Shown here: piece after piece, positions 36,911 through 47,085 of the stretch | Layout of the letters: every line of letters starts with the position of its first letter | How positions within the stretch are numbered: position 1 is the stretch's first letter | DNA from: an uncultured Parafilimonas sp. | Lineage (GTDB): Bacteria; Bacteroidota; Bacteroidia; Chitinophagales; Chitinophagaceae | Reading direction: 5' to 3' | Length of the DNA stretch: 64,000 nucleotides | NCBI GenBank assembly: GCA_903882935.1 | Contig: CAIRZB010000098.1 | Location: 34,335-98,334, forward strand | The notes under the pieces: generated by a model | The model's input: only the letters and a program-made list of their open reading frames with translations | What the model was told of the DNA's origin: nothing | The model's database searches: none | Program-made: the position numbers and the translations under genes

Positions 36911-38722
36911 TTATTTCTGCCAATGCTCCCATACAAGCTTTGCTTTGGCTTTGCCTATCAATTGCTCTATTTCCTCAATACTTTTGGTACGCACGTTTTT
37001 TACTGACTTAAATTGCTGCAACAATAAGGTGGCCGTATTTTTGCCGATGCCTTTAATACCTTCCAGTTCGTTAACAAAAGTGCCTTTGGAGCGTTTGTTG
37101 CGGTGAAAGGTTATGCCAAAACGGTGCACTTCGTCTCTAATAAAGCGGATAAGTTTTAGGCTGTCGCTGTCCCAAGGCAGCTTAAGCGATTCGCTGTCGC
37201 CGGGAAAAAATATCTCCTCTTCATTTTTTGCCAAACCAACCACTGTCATCTGCCCATGTAGGTTTAGCGCGTTAATACTTTCCATGGCCGCACTTAATTG
37301 GCCTTTGCCTCCGTCAATAATAACCAACTGGGGCAGGGGGGTGTTTTCCATTAGCAAACGCTTATATCGGCGTTCAACCACCTCCGCCATGGTGGCAAAG
37401 TCGTTAATGTCCTCCACCGTTTTTACGTTAAAATGCCGGTAGTCTTTTTTATAGGGCAACCCGTCTCTAAAGCACACCATGGCCGACACTGGGTAGCTGC
37501 CCTGGAAGTTTGAGTTATCAAAGCATTCAATATGCACTGGCAAATCAGATAGCTTCAGGTAGTCTTTTAACTGGTACAACACCTTCTTCTTCTCCATATC
37601 CGTTTTGCCTTCCAGCTGTAATATTTTCCTTTTTTTCAGCTCCTCTTTAAAGTAATTCACATTTTTTTCTGACAGTTCAAGCAATTTCTTCCGGTCGCCG
37701 CCTTTGGGTACGATAACCGTAACCCGCTCGTCAGGATATTCAATTTCAAAGGGCACCACAATTTCGCGCGCCCCACCTGTAATTGGGTTAAAGGTCTCCC
37801 GCAGGTTTGCAATGGCAAAGGCCAACACCTCCTCATCCGTTTCCTCCAAACGGGGCTGCAGTTCCACGGTGTGGGTTTGCACAATCGTGCCGTTTTCAAC
37901 CATCAAATAATTTACGTAAGCCGCATCACCGTCTTTCAGTATTGAAAACACGTCCACATTGGCCAAATGCTTGCTCACAATAACCGAGCTTGACTGGTAA
38001 CTTTCCAAGTGTTCCAGCTTTTTCTTAATTATTTCGGCTTTTTCAAATTGCAGGTTTGCCACATAATCGCCCATTTGCATTTTATACCCCTGCATAATGG
38101 GGTTAAGGTTGCCCTTTAGCATCTGCCGCACCTGCTGCAACCCCTCGGCATAGTCAACCTCACTTTGGTGGCCTTCGCATGGGCCTTTACAATTACCCAA
38201 ATGGTATTCCAGGCATACTTTAAATTTCCCTCGGTCAATACTTGCCTTTGTTAGGGGTAATTTACAGGTACGTAACGGTATAAACTGCCGTATAAAGCTT
38301 ATCAGCTCGCGTACTTTTCCGGCCGAGGTAAATGGGCCAAGGTACTCGCTGCCATCATTAATTTTTCTACGGGTAAGAAATATTCTTGGGAAGGGTTCCT
38401 TTTTTATGATGATGTATGGGTACGATTTGTCGTCTTTTAAGTTAATATTAAACCTTGGTTGAAACTGCTTGATCAACGAGTTCTCTAGCAAAAACGCATC
38501 CTGTTCCGTGCCTACAATCGTAAACTCAATACGGCTGATGCGCTGCACCAGCTCATGTGTTTTGTAGCTGGTAAAGGTTTTGCTAAAATAGGAGCTTACA
38601 CGCTTTCGTAGGCTTTTAGCCTTGCCCACATACAATAAATCACCCCCACTGTCAAAATATTTATAAATGCCTGCCTCCACCGGAATGGTGTGTGCTATTG
38701 ACTGAAATTCTGATGCCGTCAT
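36911..38722 (-). CDS. uvrC: Excinuclease ABC subunit C
   Basis: The 603-residue nucleotide-excision repair nuclease makes the dual incision with UvrAB. It has an N-terminal GIY-YIG domain (AGIYKYFDSGGDLLYVGKA), a Cys-rich region (CKLPLTKASIDRGKFKVCLE, then CKGPC), a UVR motif (YVANLQFEKAEIIKKKLEHL), an RNase H-like endonuclease domain with ECFDNSNFQGS and VIIDGGKGQLSAA, and C-terminal helix-hairpin-helix repeats (LEGIKGIGKNTATLLLQQF). The start at 38722 is preferred to 38755 because the latter overlaps the upstream gene. It lies 14 bases after that lipoprotein gene. Confidence 0.97.
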   Translation of the reverse strand: MTASEFQSIAHTIPVEAGIYKYFDSGGDLLYVGKAKSLRKRVSSYFSKTFTSYKTHELVQRISRIEFTIVGTEQDAFLLENSLIKQFQPRFNINLKDDKSYPYIIIKKEPFPRIFLTRRKINDGSEYLGPFTSAGKVRELISFIRQFIPLRTCKLPLTKASIDRGKFKVCLEYHLGNCKGPCEGHQSEVDYAEGLQQVRQMLKGNLNPIMQGYKMQMGDYVANLQFEKAEIIKKKLEHLESYQSSSVIVSKHLANVDVFSILKDGDAAYVNYLMVENGTIVQTHTVELQPRLEETDEEVLAFAIANLRETFNPITGGAREIVVPFEIEYPDERVTVIVPKGGDRKKLLELSEKNVNYFKEELKKRKILQLEGKTDMEKKKVLYQLKDYLKLSDLPVHIECFDNSNFQGSYPVSAMVCFRDGLPYKKDYRHFNVKTVEDINDFATMAEVVERRYKRLLMENTPLPQLVIIDGGKGQLSAAMESINALNLHGQMTVVGLAKNEEEIFFPGDSESLKLPWDSDSLKLIRFIRDEVHRFGITFHRNKRSKGTFVNELEGIKGIGKNTATLLLQQFKSVKNVRTKSIEEIEQLIGKAKAKLVWEHWQK

Positions 38723-38736
38723 ACGTAACTGCAAAA

Positions 38737-39324
38737 TTAAGGCTGATTCCGCCAAACAATTGTATTCTGCTGCACACTTGTGCTGCCGCCGCGATCGGTT
38801 ATCCTGTTTATAAAAAACCGGTCTCCTGTTTTCCAGCCAGCCTTATCCGTAACTTCATATCCGTCAACGGTTTCGGAAATAGTTATAAACACCCTTTTCA
38901 CCTGCGTGCTGCCAACATCTAACAATACATCCAAACGCTTAAGCGGCAACAAGTCGTCGGCCGCTGTGTAATTAAACGTGTAACTGTGGGTTGTTTCGTC
39001 TAAAAAAATATTCTCCTTATAATAATTACGTACGCGTTTGTCGCTAATATCGTACCGTAAAAAAAACTGTGCCAAGCTGTCAAACTGCTTTTTGCTTAAT
39101 GCAGTTGAGTCTGCACGCCCGTTTTCCAGGGTTGTTTTATAAATAAACCCGGCCGAACTGTCAACCTCCCGTATCTGCTGCAAAAAATATTCCTTAACAG
39201 GGTAAAAAACGGCGGTATCGCTCGTAACAGTTTTATTGGTGCCACCGGTTTTGTTTTTACAACCCCATAACACCATTGCAACAAACCATATAATTACCCC
39301 TTTTATGGCTACGCTATTTTTCAT
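38737..39324 (-). CDS. Hypothetical lipoprotein, 195 aa
   Basis: The product has an N-terminal signal peptide with a lipobox-like end (VAMVLWGC, Cys22). A 170-residue soluble domain, rich in charged residues and beta-strand patterns, follows and has no motif I recognise. It lies 14 bases before uvrC on the same strand, so the two are probably co-transcribed; similar lipoprotein/uvrC adjacency does not suggest a repair role by itself. Likely anchored in the outer membrane facing the periplasm. Confidence 0.75.
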   Translation of the reverse strand: MKNSVAIKGVIIWFVAMVLWGCKNKTGGTNKTVTSDTAVFYPVKEYFLQQIREVDSSAGFIYKTTLENGRADSTALSKKQFDSLAQFFLRYDISDKRVRNYYKENIFLDETTHSYTFNYTAADDLLPLKRLDVLLDVGSTQVKRVFITISETVDGYEVTDKAGWKTGDRFFINRITDRGGSTSVQQNTIVWRNQP

Positions 39325-39601
39325 GCCGCTAAGTTATTGCATGGGCCTTAATTATAAAGCAGCCCATGGTATTCAACAATAAAGGTTGTGATAACAATAT
39401 TCCACCCACCATTCCAAAAATTTTAATAGCCATCAACAGTAAAAATATGCCCTCGGGGAAGAATTGGCCGGTTGAATGTTAATGTAAGCCTGTAGGTACC
39501 AAATAAAATAACCAACTATGCCTCGCGTCTTTTAAGGCTAAAAAAAGGGCTATTGCTATAATAACAATACTGGCTGTCAAATATTTGTGGGTAGTTTATT
39601 G

Positions 39602-41203
39602 CTAAGGCAAGCTTCTAACAAAGCCTACCTTAATGCCATAATCAACCACATGTTCGGCAACAGGGTAGTTGGTTTTAAGCGTTGAAAGCAACTGGTAACG
39701 TATTTGGGGGCCGATTTGCCATGTGTATTTGCCGGTGCTGTAAGAGAAATACGTTTCCAAATTCGAATTTAAGTTCCATTTACGTAATAATGCCGAACCC
39801 TCCGCATAACTTTTGTCGGCCGAGGTAATTATGAATGGGTCTTTGTTTAAGATATAAGTTGGCTGAACCGATGCAGCAATGTTCCATGCAAAATGATGGT
39901 GGCCCCATGCCTTCCAATCAACACCAACAGGTGCCGCAATTTGGTAGTACATATTGGTTAAGATAACATTGGGCAGTTCTTTAGTGCTAACGATACTTTG
40001 TGCAGTTTGCTGGCTTAAATCCAACCCGTTTGCTATGCCACCGTTGCTTGCTGGGTTAGTTGGGGTAGCGGATAAGTGGCTTACTGCAGAACCTTGTATA
40101 TCATACTCCCGCACGTTAAACTGCAGTCCTGCTTTTAACGTAAACCTATTGTTTAGCTTATACCCAAATGCCACGCCAGCCTCGTACCCTGGTGCAGGTT
40201 TTTTGCGCGCCAATGTATTAACGTCAACCAAATAACCAACACTGCTGGATGTGGGCCCCGGCAGATAAGTATTGGATTTAGACCCCGAACGAGCCAAAAT
40301 TCTATAACTTACAGCAGGCGTAATATAGGCTTGTACGTTAAACCTACCACCAGTTTTTAATTTAGATGTATAAACGCTACTGGTTTGTTTACCTGCAGGT
40401 TTGGGCTCCACATTGTAAATGGGATTAAAATTAATGTTTTTCGGGGTGGGCAACCTGTCCGCAAATGAATATAACACCTTACCATCGTACACAGCTTTCC
40501 AAACACCTTTGGTATAGTAAAACCTATCGGGGTTTTGCGCGTCAACATCATTTGCTTTCATCCAATTAAATCCAAGCATTCTCTTATCCCAAAAAGGTAC
40601 GCTCTTTTTAACACCCGAACCAGCATCCTGATGGCTAACTCCTGCCAAAACAGCCAAGTTTGCTTTAGCTTCATTAACAGGGGTTGTTAATTGCCCATGG
40701 CCTGTGGTTGCGGTGGGCGAAGTACTACCGGCAACATCCGCAATTTGTACTGGGCTTATATCTGCAATGGCATCAGTGGCAATTGTGGCAGCCGTCATAT
40801 CAGGGAATGCGTGATAAGGAGAGAAAGCGTTTTGTATTGACCCCTCAATATCCCAATCAGCCGTTACAGCAGAAATGGTTTGTTGGGTAATGTGCTCGGG
40901 CGAAAGTTTTTGTTGCAAGTTTTCATTGGTATCAACACCCTTTACTACTGGGCCACCAGCATTTTTAGCTGCCAAAGCCGGGTAACTAACCAAGGGCTGT
41001 ATGCTGGGCTTTATAAGCAATGTGCCAGCAACCAACGCAGATATAACAAATAACGTTATAACGGTGAGTGCCGGCCATTTTTTGTAACCATGCAAATCCT
41101 GTTGAATATTCCGCCAAACATGATCCGATGGATACATCCGGTGTTGGTTTACCTCGTCTTGGAGGAAACTCTCAAAATCGTCTATGTCCATCGGATTTCT
41201 CAT
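39602..41203 (-). CDS. Membrane-anchored beta-barrel-like protein following ECF sigma factor
   Basis: The 533-residue product has an N-terminal cytoplasmic segment of about 40 residues (MDIDDFESFLQDEVNQH...), a single membrane helix at about 45-65 (LTVITLFVISALVAGTLL) and a long outer part. The last 250 residues have alternating beta strands with an aromatic end (PVAEHVVDYGIKVGFVRSLP), as in outer-membrane porin-like domains. It sits 36 bases after an ECF sigma gene, where an anti-sigma factor is expected; the N-terminal segment and helix could act that way. That regulatory role is inferred. The start could be 41203 or the ATG at 41191. Confidence 0.65.
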   Translation of the reverse strand: MRNPMDIDDFESFLQDEVNQHRMYPSDHVWRNIQQDLHGYKKWPALTVITLFVISALVAGTLLIKPSIQPLVSYPALAAKNAGGPVVKGVDTNENLQQKLSPEHITQQTISAVTADWDIEGSIQNAFSPYHAFPDMTAATIATDAIADISPVQIADVAGSTSPTATTGHGQLTTPVNEAKANLAVLAGVSHQDAGSGVKKSVPFWDKRMLGFNWMKANDVDAQNPDRFYYTKGVWKAVYDGKVLYSFADRLPTPKNINFNPIYNVEPKPAGKQTSSVYTSKLKTGGRFNVQAYITPAVSYRILARSGSKSNTYLPGPTSSSVGYLVDVNTLARKKPAPGYEAGVAFGYKLNNRFTLKAGLQFNVREYDIQGSAVSHLSATPTNPASNGGIANGLDLSQQTAQSIVSTKELPNVILTNMYYQIAAPVGVDWKAWGHHHFAWNIAASVQPTYILNKDPFIITSADKSYAEGSALLRKWNLNSNLETYFSYSTGKYTWQIGPQIRYQLLSTLKTNYPVAEHVVDYGIKVGFVRSLP

Positions 41204-41239
41204 CGATATTCAGCTTACTAGCAATTAGTTTAGTTGGTT

Positions 41240-41818
41240 CTATTTTTTAAAGGCCACAGCCCAAGTTAATTCAGCTTCCGGTTTCTCCAATATCTTCTTC
41301 TTCACCAATATCCCTTCCAACATTGCCTTTGCCCTTGTGTATTGGCTTCGGCTGGTACTCTCCTCAATATCCAGCATCTCCGCAATTTCCTTGTGGTTAT
41401 ATCCTTCAATGGCGTATAAGTTTAAAACCGTTTTATACCCAATAGGCAGCAACCTAATACACTCAACCACCTGCTTTGCCTGCATGATTGAAGGGATTGT
41501 TTCTTCTTTAACTTGTAGGTAACCGGCATACGCCAAGTCAATATTTTCGCTAAATTTTTTATACTTCTTCAAAAAATTAATACAGGTGTGTACAATTATC
41601 CTTCTTATCCATCCTTCAAAAGCACCCTTATTTTGAAAAGTTTGTATTTGTGTAAATACCTTAATAAACCCTTCCTGCAACATATCCTCGGCATCTTCGC
41701 GGCTTTGGGCAAAACGATAACAAACGGATAGCATTTTGGGGCTATACCGGTTGTATAACTCCCGCTGCGCTACCGGATCGTTTTTTAAACATCCAGCTAA
41801 GATGGCCTGTTCAGTCAT
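41240..41818 (-). CDS. ECF-type RNA polymerase sigma factor
   Basis: The 192-residue sigma-70 family protein has region 2 (RYSPKMLSVCYRFAQSREDAEDMLQEGF, quoted in part) and region 4 with a helix-turn-helix (HKEIAEMLDIEESTSRSQYT). The start at 41818 (MTEQAILAGCL) is the usual ECF start; an ATG at 41851 would add 11 residues. ECF factors respond to cell-surface or envelope signals through an adjacent anti-sigma factor; here the next gene (39602-41203) is the only candidate. Both probably form one operon. Confidence 0.93.
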   Translation of the reverse strand: MTEQAILAGCLKNDPVAQRELYNRYSPKMLSVCYRFAQSREDAEDMLQEGFIKVFTQIQTFQNKGAFEGWIRRIIVHTCINFLKKYKKFSENIDLAYAGYLQVKEETIPSIMQAKQVVECIRLLPIGYKTVLNLYAIEGYNHKEIAEMLDIEESTSRSQYTRAKAMLEGILVKKKILEKPEAELTWAVAFKK

Positions 41819-42107
41819 TAGGTAAATATGATTACCCATAAAAGTAGACAATTTTAATTGTTAATCGCTGCACCGGTTAATTTTATTTTATACTTAACAA
41901 TATTTTTTTACCCAAACAATTAACCTCTGGCCGTTTTGCCCGTATGTTGTTGTTATAAAAACCCAAGCTGTTTTAAAAACGCCATTGCCTGTTGGTAAAA
42001 TGTTGCCAATGTTTAACTGCCACCAGCAATGCCCGCAATACAAACAAAACTTGGTCGTTTAACAGTAAAACACGTTGTTTCATTAAACCAATCATCAAAA
42101 AAACGCC

Positions 42108-42704
42108 ATGAAAAAAATCATCCTTTCGGCATTAATCGCCATTGTTTCCGCCGCTGCCGCCAACGCACAGTCAGTACACTTGGGTATTAAATTGGGGGCC
42201 AACCTAGACAAAGTACAGGGCCAGTCGTTTAAAGAGGGGTACAATGCTGGTTTCCAAGGCGGCGCCTGGCTAGAACTGGGCATTGGTAAAGTTATTGCCA
42301 TTGAGCCTGAAGTGCTTTTTAACCAAACTGACACCAAGTACACCAGCGCAGGCGCAACTGTGTTGCAACAAGGCAACACCGCTTTATCAGATGGGTCTAA
42401 TATTAAACTCAATTATTTAACAGTGCCGGTATTACTAAATATAAAAGCGGCCAAAGTGCTTACTTTTCAACTAGGCCCACAGTATGGCATTTTGATGAAT
42501 AAGCACGAAACGATTTTGGAAAACGGCAAGGATGCCTTTAAAAGCGGCAATTTTGCCATTGTGTTAGGTGCAAGGGTAAACATTGGCGGCTTAAAAATAT
42601 TCGGCCGTTACAATATAGGGTTGTCTGATATTGGTGATGCTACCGATACAAACAAATGGACCAGCCAACAAATACAGCTGGGCGTTGGCTTCACTATTCT
42701 GTAG
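42108..42704 (+). CDS. Outer-membrane beta-barrel protein (PorT/OmpA-like)
   Basis: The 198-residue product has a signal peptide (MKKIILSALIAIVSAAAANA) and eight or so amphipathic strands, for example VHLGIKLGANLDKVQG and GIGKVIAIEPEVLFNQ. It ends in a strand terminating with Leu (IQLGVGFTIL). This fits the small PorT-type outer-membrane barrel family that is common in Bacteroidota. Function is not evident. It is followed by an inverted repeat that may end its transcript. Confidence 0.82.
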   Translation: MKKIILSALIAIVSAAAANAQSVHLGIKLGANLDKVQGQSFKEGYNAGFQGGAWLELGIGKVIAIEPEVLFNQTDTKYTSAGATVLQQGNTALSDGSNIKLNYLTVPVLLNIKAAKVLTFQLGPQYGILMNKHETILENGKDAFKSGNFAIVLGARVNIGGLKIFGRYNIGLSDIGDATDTNKWTSQQIQLGVGFTIL

Positions 42705-42760
42705 CCAATACTCGCCAACTACCGCCCGTTACTTTTGTGCGGGTAGATGCGCAAACTTAT

Positions 42761-42768
42761 TAACTTTG
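42761..42768 (+). promoter_or_regulatory. Putative promoter -7 box before lon
   Basis: TAACTTTG matches the Bacteroidota consensus TAnnTTTG; TTTTG at 42733-42737 may be the -33 element, although the spacing (23 bases) is long. Start of transcription would be close to 42775, just inside the following hairpin. Confidence 0.4.
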
Positions 42769-42770
42769 CC

Positions 42771-42800
42771 AAAAGCACTACTTTTACCGGTAGTGCTTTT
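42771..42800. terminator. Hairpin: terminator of the barrel gene or lon 5' leader structure
   Basis: Perfect 10-bp inverted repeat AAAAGCACTA (42771-42780) with TAGTGCTTTT (42791-42800) and a 10-base loop. The T tract is inside the stem end. It lies 67 bases after the barrel gene and directly downstream of a possible lon promoter, so its role is ambiguous. Confidence 0.55.
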
Positions 42801-42934
42801 ACGTTTTATGACAATTTGTTTATGCAGGCACCCAAATTTTTCGTTTGGCATTTTAATTGACCTACATGCCTCTTGCGACTTGATAACAATTTGGCCAAGG
42901 AGAATATGACATTTTGACGTTAAGAAAAGATAGT

Positions 42935-45337
42935 ATGAATAAAGACAATTTTTTTATGAGGGCTGATGATGATACTGATTTTGTGCCGATTATACCCATT
43001 AATGAAAACGACAATGAGCAAGATAAAAACCTAGTTATACCTGATATTCTGGCGTTGTTGCCCTTGCGTAACACAGTACTTTTTCCCGGAGTTGTATTGC
43101 CCATAACCGTAGGCAGAGACAAAAGCATAAAAGCTGTAAATGACGCTTACAAAGCCAGCAAACTGATAGGGGTTTTGGCCCAAAAGGACAGCAATGTAGA
43201 AGAACCAACCTTGGAGGACCTTTGCGAAACCGGCACCGTTGCCAAAATTGTGAAGCTGATAAAAATGCCCGACGGTGGCACCACCATTATAATACAAGGC
43301 AAAAAGCGCTTTAGTTTATTAGGATTGGTGGAGGAAGAACCCTATTTTAAAGCAAGGATAGCATTGCTGCCAGACGATAACGCCGAAGATGGTGAAACAA
43401 ACTTTGACGCCTATACCAGCACCATTAAAGAACTAGCCGCCCAAATAATTCAATTGTCGCCAAATATGCCTGCGGAAGCGGCCATTATTTTAAAAAATAT
43501 TGAGAACCCATCGTTTTTAATACATTTTGTAGGCAGCAATTTAAACAGCGAACTGGCCGAAAAGCAGGCCCTGCTTGAAATTGACAACCTTAAACTGCGG
43601 GCGGAAAAGTTGATAACCCTGTTACAACGCGAATTACAGTTTGCAGAGTTAAAAAACAAGGTAACTAACAAAACCCGCACCGAGATTGACAAGCAACAGC
43701 GCGAATATTTTTTGCAGCAGCAAATGAAAAGCATCAAAGAAGAACTCGGCAACGACAATGACCGGGAACTGCTGGAGATGAAAAAGAAGGCTGAGTTAAA
43801 AAAATGGCCCGACGCTGCCAAAGCGATGTTTAAAACAAGCATTGAAAAGCTGGAACGCATGCACCCCAGCACCCCCGACTATTCCGTGGTATACAACCAT
43901 TTGGATTTGTTGCTTGACTTGCCTTGGCATGAATACACCAAAGACAACTACAACCTTAACAATGCCCGTAAGGTGCTTGACAATGACCATTATGGCATGA
44001 CGAAAATTAAGGAGCGGATTATTGAATACCTGGCCGTGCTGAAACTTAAGGGGGATATGAAAAGCCCTATACTTTGCTTTGTTGGCCCGCCGGGCATAGG
44101 TAAAACATCGCTAGGCAAAAGTATTGCCCATGCTGTGGGCAGAAAATATGTACGGGTAAGCCTTGGCGGCCTGCACGATGAAAGCGAAGTGCGCGGCCAC
44201 CGCAAAACATACATCGGTGCAATGCCTGGCCGCATTATACAAAACATACGCAAAATAAAATCATCTAACCCGGTGATGATATTGGATGAAATTGACAAAC
44301 TGGGCAGCGATTTTAGGGGCGACCCTTCCTCCGCATTGTTGGAGGTGCTGGACCCAGAACAGAATAACAGCTTTTACGACAATTACTTGGAACTTGAATA
44401 TGATTTAAGCAAGGTGCTGTTTATTGCCACAGCTAACAACTTACAAAACATTCAGCCTGCGCTGCGCGACCGGTTAGAAATCATTGACCTGAGTGGGTAT
44501 GCCGTGGAGGAAAAAGTAGAAATTGCAAAACGCCACTTAGTGCCAAAACAAAAAGAAGCACACGGCCTTAACGACCTTATTTTTAAAATAAGCGACAAGG
44601 TACTGGAGAAAATAATTGAAAACTACACCAGAGAAAGCGGCGTGCGCGAACTTGACAGGCAATTGGCCAGCATAATGCGCAACCAAGCCAAGGAGTATGC
44701 GGTGCGCAACAAAATAAAAGCCACGCTTACTGGCCAAGATGTGGAACGGATACTCGGCACGGCCCGCTACAGCAACGAAATTTATAAAACAGCCAATATG
44801 GCCGGGGTGGCCGTGGGCCTGGCATGGACCTACGTGGGCGGCGACATATTGTTTATTGAAACGGTGTTAAGCGACGGCAAAGGCGAAATAAAACTCACCG
44901 GTAATTTGGGCAATGTTATGAAGGAGAGTGCCAGCACCGCCTTTACCTACCTGCAGGCCAATGCCAAAAAAATAGGTATAGATACAGAATTGTTTAGCAA
45001 AAAAATGGTGCACGTGCATGTGCCGGAAGGCGCGGTACCCAAAGACGGCCCCAGCGCGGGCGTTACCATGTTAACATCCCTTACATCAGCGTTTACCGGC
45101 CGCAAGGTTAAACCTTACCTTGCCATGACGGGGGAGATAACCCTACGCGGGCAGGTGCTGCCTGTGGGCGGTATTAAAGAAAAAATACTAGCCGCCAAAC
45201 GGGCAGGCCTGCGCGAAATAATACTGTGCTGGCAAAATGAAAAGGATGTGAAGGAAATTGACAGCACTTTTATTGAAGGCTTGCAATTTAATTACGTTAA
45301 AACCATGCAGCAGGTATTGGATATTGCCCTGCAATAA
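42935..45337 (+). CDS. lon: ATP-dependent protease La (Lon)
   Basis: The 800-residue cytoplasmic AAA+ serine protease degrades misfolded and regulatory proteins. It has an N-terminal LonN substrate domain ([20 protein letters not shown]), a coiled middle, an AAA module with Walker [10 protein letters not shown] (384-392, K390) and Walker [11 protein letters not shown], then the protease domain with catalytic Ser707 ([10 protein letters not shown]) and the KEK lysine pair near 748-750. The ATG at 42935 is preferred to a TTG at 42914. Monocistronic, ending at a bidirectional terminator. Confidence 0.98.
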   Translation: MNKDNFFMRADDDTDFVPIIPINENDNEQDKNLVIPDILALLPLRNTVLFPGVVLPITVGRDKSIKAVNDAYKASKLIGVLAQKDSNVEEPTLEDLCETGTVAKIVKLIKMPDGGTTIIIQGKKRFSLLGLVEEEPYFKARIALLPDDNAEDGETNFDAYTSTIKELAAQIIQLSPNMPAEAAIILKNIENPSFLIHFVGSNLNSELAEKQALLEIDNLKLRAEKLITLLQRELQFAELKNKVTNKTRTEIDKQQREYFLQQQMKSIKEELGNDNDRELLEMKKKAELKKWPDAAKAMFKTSIEKLERMHPSTPDYSVVYNHLDLLLDLPWHEYTKDNYNLNNARKVLDNDHYGMTKIKERIIEYLAVLKLKGDMKSPILCFVGPPGIGKTSLGKSIAHAVGRKYVRVSLGGLHDESEVRGHRKTYIGAMPGRIIQNIRKIKSSNPVMILDEIDKLGSDFRGDPSSALLEVLDPEQNNSFYDNYLELEYDLSKVLFIATANNLQNIQPALRDRLEIIDLSGYAVEEKVEIAKRHLVPKQKEAHGLNDLIFKISDKVLEKIIENYTRESGVRELDRQLASIMRNQAKEYAVRNKIKATLTGQDVERILGTARYSNEIYKTANMAGVAVGLAWTYVGGDILFIETVLSDGKGEIKLTGNLGNVMKESASTAFTYLQANAKKIGIDTELFSKKMVHVHVPEGAVPKDGPSAGVTMLTSLTSAFTGRKVKPYLAMTGEITLRGQVLPVGGIKEKILAAKRAGLREIILCWQNEKDVKEIDSTFIEGLQFNYVKTMQQVLDIALQ

Positions 45338-45431
45338 AATATTTGCCCTTACAGCAAACCGGGCGGTAATAAAAACCGTTAGTTTAAAAATCAACAGGAG
45401 TATTTTTCATGTTGGTTGTTTTAAGGGTTAT

Positions 45432-45463
45432 AAAAAATCCCCCATTTTTATGGGGGATTTTTT
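45432..45463. terminator. Bidirectional terminator between lon and EEP gene
   Basis: 14-bp stem AAAAAATCCCCCAT/ATGGGGGATTTTTT (45432-45445 with 45450-45463), TTTT loop; A and T tracts serve both converging genes. Confidence 0.93.
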
Positions 45464-45498
45464 ATTTGCGGGCCTTAACAGCCGGTTTAATGGAACGG

Positions 45499-46683
45499 CT
45501 AATTTCTTTCAACCGGGTCGGCTATGCTGTGGCCGCTTCTGTTTGCCTTTACCAAAAGCTTGACCGATACCGGGTATTTGTTTGAAAATTGGAACATCGC
45601 GTCCAACACATTGACAGGTGCGGATGTGTTTAGCACAGGTGCGGGGCTGTTTATTGAGACACTTAACCGGTTACCATCATTACCAATGGTGGTATAGGAG
45701 CCAGGTATATACTGCATATAGTTACCGCCTTTTACTAGCCACGGTGATATGAAAATATGGTCGTACCAAGATTTTGCACCATCTCCGGTTCCACAAGTAT
45801 TGGGTATGTTGATAGAGCCTCGGGTTGATGTTGTAAGGTACGGCGCAAAAAGGTCGGGCCGGGCATCCCAGTTGGCGGGATATGCCAATTTCATATCGGG
45901 GTAAAAAGGCGGGTCACTCATCATCGTAGTGCTGTCTTTCGCCGACACAATTGATTGGTAACCGGCTTCGTAGCTGCTATGTACATTAAAATCGCCCATA
46001 TTTATCACGTTGGGCAGGTAAGCAAATTTGGCCCGCAAGGTCTTCATCACATTTGTCACTTGGTAATCACGGGCCGTGCTGGCGGTTCCTGACTGGGTGT
46101 GGTTTACTATCACATATAAATACGTAGTATCGTGGGTAACGGCCAAGTTTACATCGTTGTAAAAAAGCTTGTACAGGTCAAAATCCTCCACATCGGCCAA
46201 CAGCGTTTTTGTGTATACTGGGGTTAATTTTTGTTTGTTATAAAACAATACCGACATTTTACTGCTGTTGGCTACTTGTGTGGGTGTTGCATACGCATAC
46301 CTGCCAGGAAAAACCGTATTCAACACACTGTCTCTAATTTCATCTGCCAAATTACCAACCACGCCCGGCTGTAAGGGGAAGGCGGCCAGCTTTTCGCAGC
46401 TCAACAAATCAGGCCGGGCATATTGTACAAAGGTTCTGCAATAACCATCCAAACTGTCGGTAGGTCCTTGGCAGCCATCGCCATAGTTTAAAATATTATA
46501 GGCAACAACATGTAGCGTGTCGGTTTTATATAAGGTATTGGGCAAAGGGGTAGTATCGTAGGTGTTGGCGGGCAATTGGCTTATAGGTTGGGCTGTTTTT
46601 TTGCAGGTGCAAATAGTTAAAAGGCCCAACATAGTAGCTGACAAACAATAAAATTTCGGCCGTAAAAAGACACTGTTTTTCAT
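45499..46683 (-). CDS. Exported endonuclease/exonuclease/phosphatase-family protein
   Basis: The 394-residue product has an N-terminal signal with a Cys-rich end (LLTICTCKKT), probably a lipoprotein although the lipobox is not classical. The DNase I-like fold is shown by VVAYNILNYGDG (metal-binding Asn/Asp), INMGDFNVHSS (GDxN motif) and SWYDHIFISPW (catalytic Asp-His near the end). The family includes secreted nucleases and sphingomyelinase- or inositol phosphatase-type enzymes; the substrate is not clear. The tail carries extra beta sequence that may be a short surface-associated domain. It converges on lon. Confidence 0.85.
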   Translation of the reverse strand: MKNSVFLRPKFYCLSATMLGLLTICTCKKTAQPISQLPANTYDTTPLPNTLYKTDTLHVVAYNILNYGDGCQGPTDSLDGYCRTFVQYARPDLLSCEKLAAFPLQPGVVGNLADEIRDSVLNTVFPGRYAYATPTQVANSSKMSVLFYNKQKLTPVYTKTLLADVEDFDLYKLFYNDVNLAVTHDTTYLYVIVNHTQSGTASTARDYQVTNVMKTLRAKFAYLPNVINMGDFNVHSSYEAGYQSIVSAKDSTTMMSDPPFYPDMKLAYPANWDARPDLFAPYLTTSTRGSINIPNTCGTGDGAKSWYDHIFISPWLVKGGNYMQYIPGSYTTIGNDGNRLSVSINSPAPVLNTSAPVNVLDAMFQFSNKYPVSVKLLVKANRSGHSIADPVERN

Positions 46684-47085
46684 ATTGTTGCAAAAATTAA
46701 TACATATACACGACCGAAAGCAGACATATACAATATTATTTTAATTTGGGATGCAAATGTCCGTGTTATAAATAACTGGCTCATGTTATTAAATTGTTAT
46801 ACAAAACTCGGTAACAAAAGCCCTACCAAAAAACCTGCATAGCCTGCACCCAAAAGTGGGCCGCGATGCGTGGCCCCCTGCTATTGCTACACTATTTGTT
46901 TTAAACGCAATTAGGCCAATTTAAGCCGTAAAAAGTAAAAGTACCTTTGCAAGTAAAAGCTTGCCAACACATAACCACCATAAGGCACCAAAAAAACACG
47001 CTGCAAATAAGCGCTTTTGCCGTTTATAAATTCATTACTGACCGGATGTTTATCCAGCGTTACCTTTATCTATATCAAATAAACC
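46684..47085. other. Intergenic region with possible promoter
   Basis: About 400 bases between divergent genes. TACCTTTG (46942-46949) fits TAnnTTTG and could drive the serine hydrolase gene with a leader of about 130 bases; no good -33 box was found. No gene is supported. Confidence 0.35.
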
